From the IMG/VR virus record IMGVR_UViG_3300036852_000283, positions 1 through 41,627 of that record: 41,627 nucleotides of DNA. One strand, 5' to 3'. A model generated the notes under the pieces. It ran no database searches and was not told the origin of the DNA. It worked only from the letters and a program-made list of their open reading frames with translations. This document shows, in pieces, positions 31,866 through 38,343 of the stretch. The DNA is from a virus. The position numbers were made by a program, and so were the translations under genes. The first letter of the stretch is position 1; every line of letters starts with the position of its first letter.

Positions 31866-32342
31866 TCACTCCGGCCCACCCAGCCAGGCCCGTAGGGCCT
31901 GTAGGACGATCTGTTCGTTGCGCACACGATCCGCCGCGGAGACGTTTGAGGCTGTCGGTACCAACCCCTCGCTCGCCTCCGCGGCGGTCTGCGCCACCAC
32001 TGGATGAGAGTCGGCCGGTTCTGACCCGGCTGCTTGCGGTCGTTGGCGTCTTAGTTGAGGCTCGTATTGCTCCGTCACCCTTCCACCAGCACTTACGGTC
32101 TGTGGTTTTCCGGCCGTGTCCAGATATGCGTCCACGGCCTGCTGGTCAGACTGCGCTTTTGACCCCTGGTCCCCGGCCTGTGGACTTACGGGCGTTACGT
32201 GAGCTTGGCCTTCGCTCGATACCATGTTGGGCCTACAAACGACTTGCCCGTCACCATCCGGGCTGCGACTCTCGTAACATTCAAGACGCGCCAGTTCGAG
32301 CCCGAGCGTGAACAGCGCCTCAGAGAAGTGGCTTGGGTTCAT
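31866..32342 (-). CDS. Gln/Ser-rich hypothetical protein
   Basis: A 158-residue protein started at the ATG at 32342 in an ATGA overlap. The first 20 residues are a hydrophobic-to-helical segment (FSEALFTLGLELARLECYE). The rest is low-complexity, rich in Gln, Ser, Ala, Pro and Asp, and likely disordered, with a short C-terminal helix (QIVLQALRAWLGG). No domain recognised. Disordered linkers with end helices can tether proteins. Confidence 0.62.
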   Translation of the reverse strand: MNPSHFSEALFTLGLELARLECYESRSPDGDGQVVCRPNMVSSEGQAHVTPVSPQAGDQGSKAQSDQQAVDAYLDTAGKPQTVSAGGRVTEQYEPQLRRQRPQAAGSEPADSHPVVAQTAAEASEGLVPTASNVSAADRVRNEQIVLQALRAWLGGPE

Positions 32343-32686
32343 CGTTGATGCCCTGCCATCTGGTATTCCTCGCTCTTGCATTTGAGAAAGTACTTCAACG
32401 ACCGGACAAGCTCGATCACGAGTTCCTTCGTGTCGCGCGCTTCACGTTTCCGCTGGTACTCCGGACTGATTTCGGCGCGAATCCGGGCTCGGTTGGCCTT
32501 CGCTTCGGACTCCAAACAGGCCAGCAGTACGGCCGCGTAGGCCGCATCGGCGGCGCGGATCTCGTCGGAACAGTTGCCCAGTAACGAGGCCAATCGCGTC
32601 AGCAGATCCGCCGCACGATCAGGCAACAGGTTCGGCGTGTCCCTGATTTCGCGCTGGTACGTGCGGACCAAGGCGCGGACACTCAT
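32339..32686 (-). CDS. Conserved hypothetical early protein
   Basis: A 115-residue helical protein started at the ATG at 32686 (ATGA overlap); the frame is open upstream in another gene. It contains VRALVRTYQREIRDTPNLLPDR, LLTRLASLLGNCSDEIRAAD and ELVIELVRSLKYFLKCKSEE. The pattern recurs in phage early regions beside SSB-like genes. No enzyme motif is visible; a replication-linked role is inferred from position. Confidence 0.7.
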   Translation of the reverse strand: MSVRALVRTYQREIRDTPNLLPDRAADLLTRLASLLGNCSDEIRAADAAYAAVLLACLESEAKANRARIRAEISPEYQRKREARDTKELVIELVRSLKYFLKCKSEEYQMAGHQR

Positions 32687-33057
32687 CGCTCGGCGCGCTC
32701 CAGAAACCCACACCGGCGACATTGGCGGATCATCGGCCTGACCCAATCCCAGTGGTGCCTCACACACCCGGTCTCCGTCACGACCGCGCGCGCAATGTCC
32801 TTGACATACGCCCGACCGCTCACGGCCGCTGTCACGATTTGGAGATGCACGACGGTCTGGTCGCGACAGTACTGCTCAGCGCTCGTCTTGACAGGGACCC
32901 GATAGATCGGGAGCGCGGCCGCTCCACACGGCTGACCCGAATGCTGGAGAAACGCGACGGCATGCCCATGCGCATGCTTCCATCCGGGATCCACTTTCGT
33001 GATCGTGACCGCCTCCGTCACCATCGAATGTCCCACTGTGTTAGAAAGGGATGTCAT
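32683..33057 (-). CDS. Hypothetical zinc-binding protein of the replication block
   Basis: A 124-residue protein starting at the ATG at 33057, with GGAGG about 9 bases upstream inside the end of the SSB-like gene. It contains Cys and His residues (CGAALPI region, CRDQTVVHLQ, CVRHHWDWV, CRRCGFLE) that could bind metal. It overlaps the SSB-like gene by 17 bases and the next by four. No family recognised. Confidence 0.65.
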   Translation of the reverse strand: MTSLSNTVGHSMVTEAVTITKVDPGWKHAHGHAVAFLQHSGQPCGAAALPIYRVPVKTSAEQYCRDQTVVHLQIVTAAVSGRAYVKDIARAVVTETGCVRHHWDWVRPMIRQCRRCGFLERAER

Positions 33058-33448
33058 CGTCTGGATCCTCCAACGCGACGACCGCTTGGGGTGGGACTGG
33101 CATGGGCACAGGAACCGGCGCCGTCGGTTTGGGTTTCCGAATCCTGATACCTCCCACGATCTTGCCGGCAAAGGACACATTCGGGTCGGTATAGAGCACG
33201 ATGCGCTTCCCGATCCAGTGGTCGGTATCATCGGACCCGCAGACTTGCTCACAGAGTTGGATATTGGTCGCGTTCAACACGAGCGGTTTGTCAAGTTCCT
33301 GAAATGTCAGGCACCATTTCTCTTCGGGATCGGTGCCTTCCATCGCCACGTTTTTCCTGATGCACCCGGTAATCGTGGCAAGGACGCCACGGCCGACGTC
33401 TTCTTTTTTGAGGAATTTACTCTCACGCATCTCCGAAGTTTTCGGCAT
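33041..33448 (-). CDS. SSB-like protein with canonical acidic C-terminal tip
   Basis: A 135-residue protein, AGGAG upstream of the ATG. Residues 10-105 have the strand pattern of an OB-like domain (KFLKKEDVGRGVLATITGC, KWCLTFQELDKPLVLNATN, RIVLYTDPNVSFAGKIVGGI). A Pro/Val linker leads to EDPDDDIPF at the very end, the same DDDIPF tip with which E. coli SSB recruits replication and repair proteins. It should protect single-stranded DNA and recruit partners. The OB fold is inferred; the tip is directly visible. Confidence 0.8.
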   Translation of the reverse strand: MPKTSEMRESKFLKKEDVGRGVLATITGCIRKNVAMEGTDPEEKWCLTFQELDKPLVLNATNIQLCEQVCGSDDTDHWIGKRIVLYTDPNVSFAGKIVGGIRIRKPKPTAPVPVPMPVPPQAVVALEDPDDDIPF

Positions 33449-33452
33449 GTCT

Positions 33453-33653
33453 CTAACTCCTGCGTCGATCCGCGACGTGTCTGCGTCGTCCAGCCTCAGC
33501 TATCCACCGCCGTTCATGGCCAGACGCCCGTCGATCGACTGGACCGAGCCGTCGCTCGACTCCGTCCCAGACGGGTGTCGCGAGAGTGCGTGCACGTTGA
33601 CCCTTCCAATACTGGCGGTAATCCTTTGCGGTCACGAGACACGTGCTCCTCAT
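33453..33653 (-). CDS. Small Arg-rich hypothetical protein
   Basis: A 66-residue basic protein (many Arg residues, two Trp) in an ATGA overlap with the preceding gene. It contains WDGVERRLGPVDRRASGHERRW, a DRR-rich motif that recurs in small phage proteins. May bind nucleic acid; unproven. Confidence 0.6.
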   Translation of the reverse strand: MRSTCLVTAKDYRQYWKGQRARTLATPVWDGVERRLGPVDRRASGHERRWIAEAGRRRHVADRRRS

Positions 33654-33904
33654 CGGTCCACTCCCACGATGCCGAGCACGGCATCAACCACCCGTTCGGC
33701 ATGGTCGCGCCGGATGGCCTCGTATTCGGCCGTGAAGGTCCGACCGTTGGCCGTCGACCGCGTCCGCATCGCGATCAGGGCCGCGAAGACGTCCAGGCGG
33801 TCCATGACGTTGGCAATCGCGGAGAGTCGACGCGTCGCGCGACGGTTGTTCGCGCGGATCGATCGGGTGTCGGTGCGGTCGGCGACGGCGGGGTCGGGGA
33901 TCAT
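33650..33904 (-). CDS. Small helical hypothetical protein
   Basis: An 84-residue protein linked by four-base overlaps to both neighbours. It is helical and Arg/Ala-rich (IRANNRRATRRLSAIANVMDR, then EAIRRDHAERVVDAVLGIVG). No family recognised; part of the cascade of tiny early genes. Confidence 0.6.
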   Translation of the reverse strand: MIPDPAVADRTDTRSIRANNRRATRRLSAIANVMDRLDVFAALIAMRTRSTANGRTFTAEYEAIRRDHAERVVDAVLGIVGVDR

Positions 33905-34155
33905 GACTGCACCTCCGCCGGTTCACGGTCGGTATCGAGCATCGATGCGGCTTCGCGGAGGATGTGCGCGTGGCAGTCGTCGCACAGGTCCGGTGGCATT
34001 TCGACGTACGGCCGCAGAACTGACCACGTCAGCACGATGGTTTCCTTGTCGTCGCTCAGTGGCCGGTCTGGCCAGTCAATGACGACGTCGGCCGATCGTG
34101 GGCGCACGGCACGACTGAGGTCGGCGCCGCAGCGATCACAGGTGTAGTGCGTCAT
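33901..34155 (-). CDS. Small zinc-ribbon protein
   Basis: An 84-residue protein from the ATG at 34155 (ATGA overlap). Two Cys pairs, TCDRCGADL near the start and LCDDCHAHIL near residue 60, form a likely zinc ribbon. The middle has beta-prone segments. An open frame continues upstream but overlaps real genes. Function unknown. Confidence 0.68.
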   Translation of the reverse strand: MTHYTCDRCGADLSRAVRPRSADVVIDWPDRPLSDDKETIVLTWSVLRPYVEMPPDLCDDCHAHILREAASMLDTDREPAEVQS

Positions 34156-34292
34156 TCCCGTTCTCCGAGGACGAGTTCGAGGATGGCCAGGAAGCCACCC
34201 ATGCAGACCGCGAAGCAGACGATCAGGACCGACCCGATGAACAGCCGCCACGGGGTTGGCTGGAGCGCGATCAGATTGATGAAGTCCTGCAT
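34152..34292 (-). CDS. Small single-span membrane protein
   Basis: A 46-residue protein, MQDFINLIALQPTPWRLFIG then VLIVCFAVCMGGFLAILELV, with a membrane helix at about residues 18-40. GAGGGA lies 9 bases upstream of the ATG and its stop overlaps the next ATG by four bases. A second small membrane protein in the early operon; may act on host envelope or serve as an anchor. Confidence 0.72.
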   Translation of the reverse strand: MQDFINLIALQPTPWRLFIGSVLIVCFAVCMGGFLAILELVLGERE

Positions 34293-34295
34293 GGG

Positions 34296-34493
34296 TCACC
34301 GTCCCTCGCGTTCGACGTAGTCGACCAGCGCCGCGTAGACCTGCGGCTCCAGCACAATCCAATGCGTGACGCCTCCGCGATCGGTTTCGAGCTTGAGATT
34401 GCCCCACTCAATCGAGACGTACACCCCGTCCCCGATGTACGCCTTCGTCGGTCTACGCGTGTGCGCGGCCTTCTTTTCTGTGGTGGTGTTCAC
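34296..34493 (-). CDS. Conserved small phage protein
   Basis: A 65-residue protein starting with GTG in a GTGA overlap. It matches the pattern KAYIGDGVYVSIEWGNLKLETD, then VLEPQVYAALVDYVERE, a common early phage protein of unknown role. Its likely fold is a few beta strands plus an end helix. Confidence 0.75.
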   Translation of the reverse strand: MNTTTEKKAAHTRRPTKAYIGDGVYVSIEWGNLKLETDRGGVTHWIVLEPQVYAALVDYVEREGR

Positions 34494-34861
34494 CGTGCAC
34501 CGCCTTTACGCATGCGTCCGCATGCACCATTACCGCGCCGGTTGTTTTCAGCACTCGTTACCGGCTCAAGATGAGCAGGATTCACGCAGAGCGTTGTTCG
34601 GCATAGATGGTCGATCGTCAGCCCGGCCCCGATCGGTCCGACGTAAATTTCGTAAGCCGCACGGTGTGCGTAGTCCGTCCGTCCGTCAGCACGACAAAAA
34701 TGGCCGTACCGTGTTGGTGTCTCTTGGTTCGGTTGATGGCTGGAGCCAGTCCACAACCAACAGCCTTTTGGATGTGTTACCCGATCAACGAAACGATCGA
34801 ACCGTTGTTTCTCTGGCGTCGGTGGTCGCCCGATGCGTTGTGGTACAGTGGATTCGCTCAT
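34490..34861 (-). CDS. HNH endonuclease, HNH_3 type
   Basis: A 123-residue free-standing nuclease. It has the full HNH_3 pattern: CWLWTGSS, then YGHFCRADGRTDYAHRAAYEIYVGPIG, and GLTIDHLCRTTLCVNPAHLEPVTSAENNRRG, where DH, the Cys pair and the N-x-x-H residues are all present. These phage nucleases are often homing-type mobile genes. AAGGAG lies 11 bases before the ATG. Its codon usage looks similar to neighbours. It follows the micro-ORF pair in the early block. Confidence 0.9.
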   Translation of the reverse strand: MSESTVPQRIGRPPTPEKQRFDRFVDRVTHPKGCWLWTGSSHQPNQETPTRYGHFCRADGRTDYAHRAAYEIYVGPIGAGLTIDHLCRTTLCVNPAHLEPVTSAENNRRGNGACGRMRKGGAR

Positions 34862-34899
34862 GACTTGCGCTGCTCCTTTTCAGCGCGAGTTGTGATGCA

Positions 34900-34929
34900 G
34901 GGCCGCCGTGCGCTCCACACGTGCGGCCC
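34900..34929. other. GC-rich hairpin upstream of the HNH gene
   Basis: GGGCCGC (34900-34906) pairs with GCGGCCC (34923-34929), with an inner CGTG/CACG helix. No U tract follows, so it is not a clear terminator. It may separate or regulate the micro-ORF pair and the HNH gene. Confidence 0.5.
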
Positions 34930-34938
34930 GATTTCTTG

Positions 34939-35007
34939 TCAGTCGCCGTGGCCAATCAAGTACTGAATCACGCGATCGAGAATCTGCACGACGCTTTCGT
35001 AAGTCAT
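34939..35007 (-). CDS. 22-residue micro-ORF, partner of the next
   Basis: Begins MTYESVVQILDRVIQYLI and ends with GHGD. GGGAGA lies 6 bases before the ATG, which follows the stop of the upstream micro-ORF with one base between. It is similar to the next micro-ORF (MxYES(V/I)V, then I, D, I and L in register), so the two look like a tandem duplication. An amphipathic or membrane-active helix is likely. Confidence 0.6.
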   Translation of the reverse strand: MTYESVVQILDRVIQYLIGHGD

Positions 35008-35008
35008 T

Positions 35009-35071
35009 TCATTCTCCCAACACGAGACGGATGATGATGTCGATGATCGTAACGATCGATTCGTAGCCCAT
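35009..35071 (-). CDS. 20-residue micro-ORF, partner of the previous
   Basis: Encodes MGYESIVTIIDIIIRLVLGE, a strongly hydrophobic helix. AGAGGA lies 7-8 bases before the ATG, whose A is shared with the upstream stop (TAATG). Paired with the micro-ORF at 34939-35007. Single small phage membrane peptides can act as toxins, anti-host factors or lysis modulators. Confidence 0.6.
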   Translation of the reverse strand: MGYESIVTIIDIIIRLVLGE

Positions 35072-35286
35072 TACGCGATCCTCTGATTTGATTTGAAGTA
35101 ACGCTGCGTCGACTCACTCGCCCCGCCCGCCCGCCACCGTTCGTACGTCTGCACGCAAAACCTGGGATGGCCCGGCCCGTCGAGTTGCTTGATCGCCGGG
35201 TGTCGATGACGTAGCCGATCGAGTTGGCTGACGCTGATCTGGAGCCGTTCAGCGAGTTGACGTTTCGTGAAGCTCTCAGGCGACAT
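35071..35286 (-). CDS. Small HTH DNA-binding protein
   Basis: A 71-residue protein started at the ATG at 35286 (TGATG). FTKRQLAERLQISVSQLDRLRHRHPAIKQLDGPGHPRFCVQTYERW is a typical MerR/excisionase-like winged helix with a turn before the second helix. An upstream open frame overlaps a real gene. It could be the excisionase or an early regulator. Confidence 0.72.
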   Translation of the reverse strand: MSPESFTKRQLAERLQISVSQLDRLRHRHPAIKQLDGPGHPRFCVQTYERWRAGGASESTQRYFKSNQRIA

Positions 35287-35705
35287 CACGCCACCTCTCG
35301 ATGACGCAACAGCCCGAGCAAGCCCGCCACGAAGGAGTGCGCCGCGGCGTCGCCCTGCGCGGGCTCGATGACGACGAGTTCGAAGTGCGTCGCCACCAGC
35401 CGCGTGAACTCCAACTTCACGTCGCACGGCAGCGCCACGATGAAGTCGAGCGTGCACCGCGACTCGCCACCCAGCACGCGATGCACATACGCGCGGTTCT
35501 TGCCCGTGTGCGCTTCGAGTGCGTCGAGGGTGTAGCCGCAATTCGCGACGGCTTGCCGCAGGAATCCGAGCGCTCGGTCGACAGCCATCGACCGCGTGAA
35601 ATGCGAATCGGGTGATCGCTCGGCCTTGCGCGGCTGGGCGGCGCGGCTTTGGTCGACAGACGTCACCTGCATCGGCGGCAGACTGAGTTGTAAGTTTGTC
35701 TTCAC
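35286..35705 (-). CDS. Phage transcription regulator, HTH
   Basis: A 139-residue protein starting with GTG (GTGA overlap). After a short disordered N-terminus, residues about 38-95 (AVDRALGFLRQAVANCGYTL, DALEAHTGKNRAYVHRVLGGESRC) contain a helix-turn-helix, followed by TLDFIVALPCDVKLEF. The same layout is seen in unnamed phage regulators between Cro and replication. It probably controls the early operon. It lacks a dimerisation domain that I could recognise. Confidence 0.75.
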   Translation of the reverse strand: MKTNLQLSLPPMQVTSVDQSRAAQPRKAERSPDSHFTRSMAVDRALGFLRQAVANCGYTLDALEAHTGKNRAYVHRVLGGESRCTLDFIVALPCDVKLEFTRLVATHFELVVIEPAQGDAAAHSFVAGLLGLLRHREVA

Positions 35706-35932
35706 GATGCGGCCTCTGTTTTCTGCTCGACTGGTAAGTCCGTAACCGGGAACAGTTCTTCTGGCTCGACGTTCAGTGCACGCGCCAGACGCACGACCGT
35801 CCTGTACGACACGGTGCCGATCGATCGCCGGCCATGCTCCAGATGCGAGATCAGCGAGTGATCGACCCCGGCCTTGTCAGCGAGTTGCTGTTGAGTAACA
35901 CGTGCAATTCGACGGGCTGTTTTGAGATTCAT
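35702..35932 (-). CDS. cro: Cro-like XRE repressor
   Basis: A 76-residue protein with a complete helix-turn-helix: MNLKTARRIARVTQQQLADKAGVDHSLISHLEHGRR, then TVVRLARALNVEPEELF. It is the first gene of the leftward operon, as lambda Cro is. I use the ATG at 35932; a TTG two codons earlier is possible, and both sit within a few bases of the predicted transcript start, so initiation may be nearly leaderless. It likely competes with the divergent repressor for shared operators. Confidence 0.85.
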   Translation of the reverse strand: MNLKTARRIARVTQQQLADKAGVDHSLISHLEHGRRSIGTVSYRTVVRLARALNVEPEELFPVTDLPVEQKTEAAS

Positions 35933-35938
35933 GTTCAA
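35930..35938. promoter_or_regulatory. Operator half-site candidate at the Cro start
   Basis: CATGTTCAA here is the inverse of TTGAACATG at 36018-36026, so the two genes of the switch start within mirror copies of one 9-bp word. This could be an operator pair or coincidence with start codon context. Confidence 0.4.
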
Positions 35939-35949
35939 CGCAGTTGAGA

Positions 35950-35978
35950 GTTTTATTCAATAGCTTGCATTCTGTCAA
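35950..35978 (-). promoter_or_regulatory. Leftward early promoter (PR-like)
   Basis: On the minus strand TTGACA (35978-35973) and TAAAAC (35955-35950) are separated by 17 bases. The -35 is perfect, the -10 moderate. Predicted start near 35943, only a few bases from the TTG/ATG of the Cro gene. Confidence 0.7.
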
Positions 35979-35991
35979 GACTTTTTATACT
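35965..35991 (+). promoter_or_regulatory. Rightward repressor promoter (PRM-like), overlapping PR
   Basis: TTGCAT (35965-35970) and TATACT (35986-35991) are 15 bases apart on the plus strand; the -10 is good, the spacing slightly short. It lies face to face with PR, so binding at one could block the other. The leader before the repressor ATG would be about 25 bases. Confidence 0.5.
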
Positions 35992-36017
35992 GTTGCCGAC
36001 ACATTTTCGCTAACTTA

Positions 36018-36026
36018 TTGAACATG
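36018..36026. promoter_or_regulatory. Operator half-site candidate at the repressor start
   Basis: TTGAACATG here mirrors CATGTTCAA at 35930-35938; midpoint about 35978, the middle of the promoter region. Confidence 0.4.
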
Positions 36027-36563
36027 CAGCTAGTTAGCATTGACGACCAAGCACACACCGCGAACAATCGCCCAATGGAGTACGGCAATGTCGGCAGGCG
36101 TGTGAAACTGCGGCGCGTCGAACTCGGCATGACGCAGCAGCAATTAGCGGACGCCGCGAGGGTCGGGCTTGGGACAGTGTTGGCGTTAGAAAATGCGCCG
36201 AAGTGGATCAAACAGCGGAAACCGGTTCGTCAGACGACGACCGCTAAACTCGAACGCATCGCTAAAGCGCTGGGTTGGTCGTTTGACGAACTGACGGCCG
36301 ATCGGGAGACAACACAAAGTGTCGACCCACTTCGCGCCGGACTCGAGGAGGACGATCTCCTGATCGCGCGCGCGTACCATAACGCGCGAACGGCCCTGAA
36401 ACTGCGCACGGAAGCGTTGTTGCTCCGAAATGGAGAGAACAAACGGCTCACGGCACTCGTCGGACGCATCACCAGATTGTCAGAGAAAGAGTTACGCACG
36501 GTCGAAGAAGTCATCGCACTGGTGGAAGACGGCCACAGTGTCGTCATTAAAAAAACCACGTAA
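36024..36563 (+). CDS. CI-like lysogeny repressor
   Basis: A 179-residue protein. An N-terminal XRE domain (MEYGNVGRRVKLRRVELGMTQ, then QQLADAARVGLGTVLALE) is interrupted by a short basic insert (KWIKQRKPVRQTTT) and followed by AKLERIAKALGWSFDEL. The C-terminal half is helical with RTALKLRTEALLLRNGENK and LSEKELRTVEEVIALV, a likely oligomerisation part; there is no LexA-type self-cleavage motif. It is divergent from Cro and faces the integrase. I use the ATG at 36024; a TTG two codons earlier or an internal ATG (36075) are alternatives. No clear Shine-Dalgarno is seen. Confidence 0.8.
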   Translation: MQLVSIDDQAHTANNRPMEYGNVGRRVKLRRVELGMTQQQLADAARVGLGTVLALENAPKWIKQRKPVRQTTTAKLERIAKALGWSFDELTADRETTQSVDPLRAGLEEDDLLIARAYHNARTALKLRTEALLLRNGENKRLTALVGRITRLSEKELRTVEEVIALVEDGHSVVIKKTT

Positions 36564-36633
36564 AGAATTTTCTTGTATTCAACAGTGATGACGGTTAGAG
36601 TCTCCAGCGTCCCCGGAAAGTTTAGAGTTAGAT

Positions 36634-36831
36634 ATGGCGCGCGTGCTGACGTACCACGCGGCGCGTTCTACGAAGCCTGGCACGACGGACCAAAAGGCAT
36701 CGGTCAAGAACACGCCCGCGCTCGGCGACAAGCTTCAACTGCTCGCGTTTGCGATGCCGCAAGCGCTGACCACGATCGAACGACTCGTCGACACCTTGAT
36801 CGATCGTCTGCCGCCGTCGCACGTGGCCTAG
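36634..36831 (+). CDS. Small hypothetical protein of the lysogeny region
   Basis: A 65-residue protein, MARVLTYHAARSTKPG at the start and a helical second half (FAMPQALTTIERLVDTLIDRLP). A weak AGAG lies 7 bases upstream. It shares the -ALT...I...L.D..I pattern with the next gene, so the two may be related. Function unknown. Confidence 0.6.
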   Translation: MARVLTYHAARSTKPGTTDQKASVKNTPALGDKLQLLAFAMPQALTTIERLVDTLIDRLPPSHVA

Positions 36832-36868
36832 CGCCTCAGCACGACAACCTCAACGCACACCGATTGGC

Positions 36869-37078
36869 GTGATGACCCCGCGCGAATTCCCGGCGCCGAA
36901 CGAACTCTTCAAGGCATGGCAAGGGATCACAGACAGGGTTCAGATTCTGGCGTTGACGCAGCCCATCGCGCTGGCACTGATCATCAGGGAGATCCATATT
37001 CTGCTCGATAGGGCGATCAACTCGGCATCCGATGATCAGGTTCAATACGAATATCGGTGGCCGAACACCGGTGAATAG
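36869..37078 (+). CDS. Small hypothetical protein, possibly related to the previous
   Basis: A 69-residue protein with FKAWQGITDRVQILALTQPIALALIIREIHILLDRAI, similar in layout to the gene at 36634-36831, suggesting an old duplication. GTG followed by ATG at the start; no clear Shine-Dalgarno. Function unknown. Confidence 0.6.
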   Translation: MMTPREFPAPNELFKAWQGITDRVQILALTQPIALALIIREIHILLDRAINSASDDQVQYEYRWPNTGE

Positions 37079-37093
37079 AACTGAGGTAGCGTC

Positions 37094-37273
37094 ATGATCA
37101 GTACTGAGACTCCGGCGCACGTCTCCGTCGTCGATATCAACATGCCCTTCGCTTCGATGGTCGGCTTCATGATGAAGTGGTCGATCGCGGCGATCCCAGC
37201 ACTCCTGATCCTCGGAGTGATCGCGTTCGTCATGATGATCGCGCTGACTGGACTCGGCGCCGCGTTGAAGTAA
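37094..37273 (+). CDS. Small single-span membrane protein
   Basis: A 59-residue protein with GAGG 7 bases before the ATG. One long hydrophobic segment (residues about 30-56, IAAIPALLILGVIAFVMMIAL). It lies between lysogeny genes and a lipoprotein gene and so may be expressed from the prophage, for example to exclude other phages. Inference only. Confidence 0.72.
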   Translation: MISTETPAHVSVVDINMPFASMVGFMMKWSIAAIPALLILGVIAFVMMIALTGLGAALK

Positions 37274-37302
37274 TTCTGCACAGATAAAGGAAGTAGGAAG
37301 CA

Positions 37303-37998
37303 TTGAAACGAATCATCGTCGTCGCCGCGCTCGCGCTCAGTGCCTGCAGTGTCAGCGGCCTCGCGCCGCCGACCGCGCCGGCGCCGCTTCCGGCGACGAC
37401 ACCAGCGTCCATCCGCCTGACGGCGGCATCCCGTCCGGATCGATCCGTCGGGCTGACGGCAACCGTCCTGACTGCTGATGGCCGGTTCGTGTCGCATATG
37501 GTGGTGACCTTCAGCGCGTCGAGCGGCACCATCACCCCGATCGAAGTCCAGACTGATGAGGCAGGCGTCGCGCGATCGATCCTGACACCAGATACCTCGC
37601 AGACGGTTGCGCACGTGCAGGCTGGTGCCCTCCACGCTTCAGTGGACGTGCTGAGCGCGGCACCAGTCCCACCGACACCACCCACACCGCCACCGCCCAG
37701 CGTACCGGACCCGATATTCGCGAACCCGAGTGCTTTCAGCACGACTCCTGGCCATGTCTGCCTACAGGTGGGCACACCAATACAATTCCATCTGTCGACG
37801 ATTCCATGGAATCTCAGTGTGCGGTCATCGCTCTGGGCCTTTGGCGACGGGAGCACGAGTCCACTCCGGGATCCGCAACACACGTACACCGCTGCACAAT
37901 GGGTCAACGTGTTTGTCACGATCAGTACGTCAGATGGTCGGTCGACGACTGGCTTTATCGTGATCCAGATCTTAGGGAATTGCTCGCCGGCCATCTGA
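37303..37998 (+). CDS. Prophage lipoprotein with Big-like and PKD-like domains
   Basis: A 231-residue exported protein, starting at TTG with AAGGAAG upstream. The signal peptide ends in a lipobox, LSAC (Cys15). Residues about 35-118 resemble a bacterial Ig-like/Big domain (SIRLTAASRPDRSVGLTATVL, VTFSASSGTI). A Pro-rich hinge (120-135, PVPPTPPTPPPPSVP) leads to a PKD-like domain (178-222, WAFGDG then HTYTAAQWVNVFVTI). Cys153 and Cys227 could form a disulfide. On the rightward transcript with the repressor, it is probably made by lysogens and displayed at the cell surface, a likely conversion or superinfection-exclusion protein. Confidence 0.82.
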   Translation: MKRIIVVAALALSACSVSGLAPPTAPAPLPATTPASIRLTAASRPDRSVGLTATVLTADGRFVSHMVVTFSASSGTITPIEVQTDEAGVARSILTPDTSQTVAHVQAGALHASVDVLSAAPVPPTPPTPPPPSVPDPIFANPSAFSTTPGHVCLQVGTPIQFHLSTIPWNLSVRSSLWAFGDGSTSPLRDPQHTYTAAQWVNVFVTISTSDGRSTTGFIVIQILGNCSPAI

Positions 37999-38006
37999 GT
38001 TAAGAA

Positions 38007-38231
38007 GAAACTGCGACGCACTGTACCCGTGGGGGGTAGGGCGCGTCGGGTCGGGCCGGTCGCGGTCTCGTGCATGGTTGCTCCAGGCTGCGGCTGGCTC
38101 GTTGTTCTGACAGAGGATAGTGAGGAACTGCGACGCGTTTAGCAGGGATGCTCCGCGCGTCGAGTCGGGTCGGTCGCGGTCTTTGATAGGCCCGGGCAGG
38201 GCTATTGGAAGCCGCGGCCGGCTCGTGTTCT
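38007..38231. repeat. Imperfect tandem repeat, about 105 bp twice, noncoding
   Basis: Three matched blocks run in the same order in two copies: CTGCGACGC (38011 and 38128), a 28-base GCGCGTCGGGTCGGG-like block (38041-38068 and 38155-38182, two mismatches) and a GCTGCGGCTGGCTCG-like block (38087 and 38211). It holds no convincing gene. It lies between the lipoprotein and the gene before integrase. It could encode a pair of structured small RNAs or be a regulatory region. Confidence 0.75.
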
Positions 38232-38343
38232 TTATATGGTGACCATCAAGCTCTCGACACTCCTCGACCGATCCCGACGCCGCCGCGAGTGTGAGACCAC
38301 GCTGGAAGCCCGCGGCGTCGCGATCTTACGCAAGGACAACGCG

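Noticed and set aside
37230-38075. 281-codon minus-strand frame
   Set aside because: Antisense of the lipoprotein, which has a proper signal peptide and lipobox.
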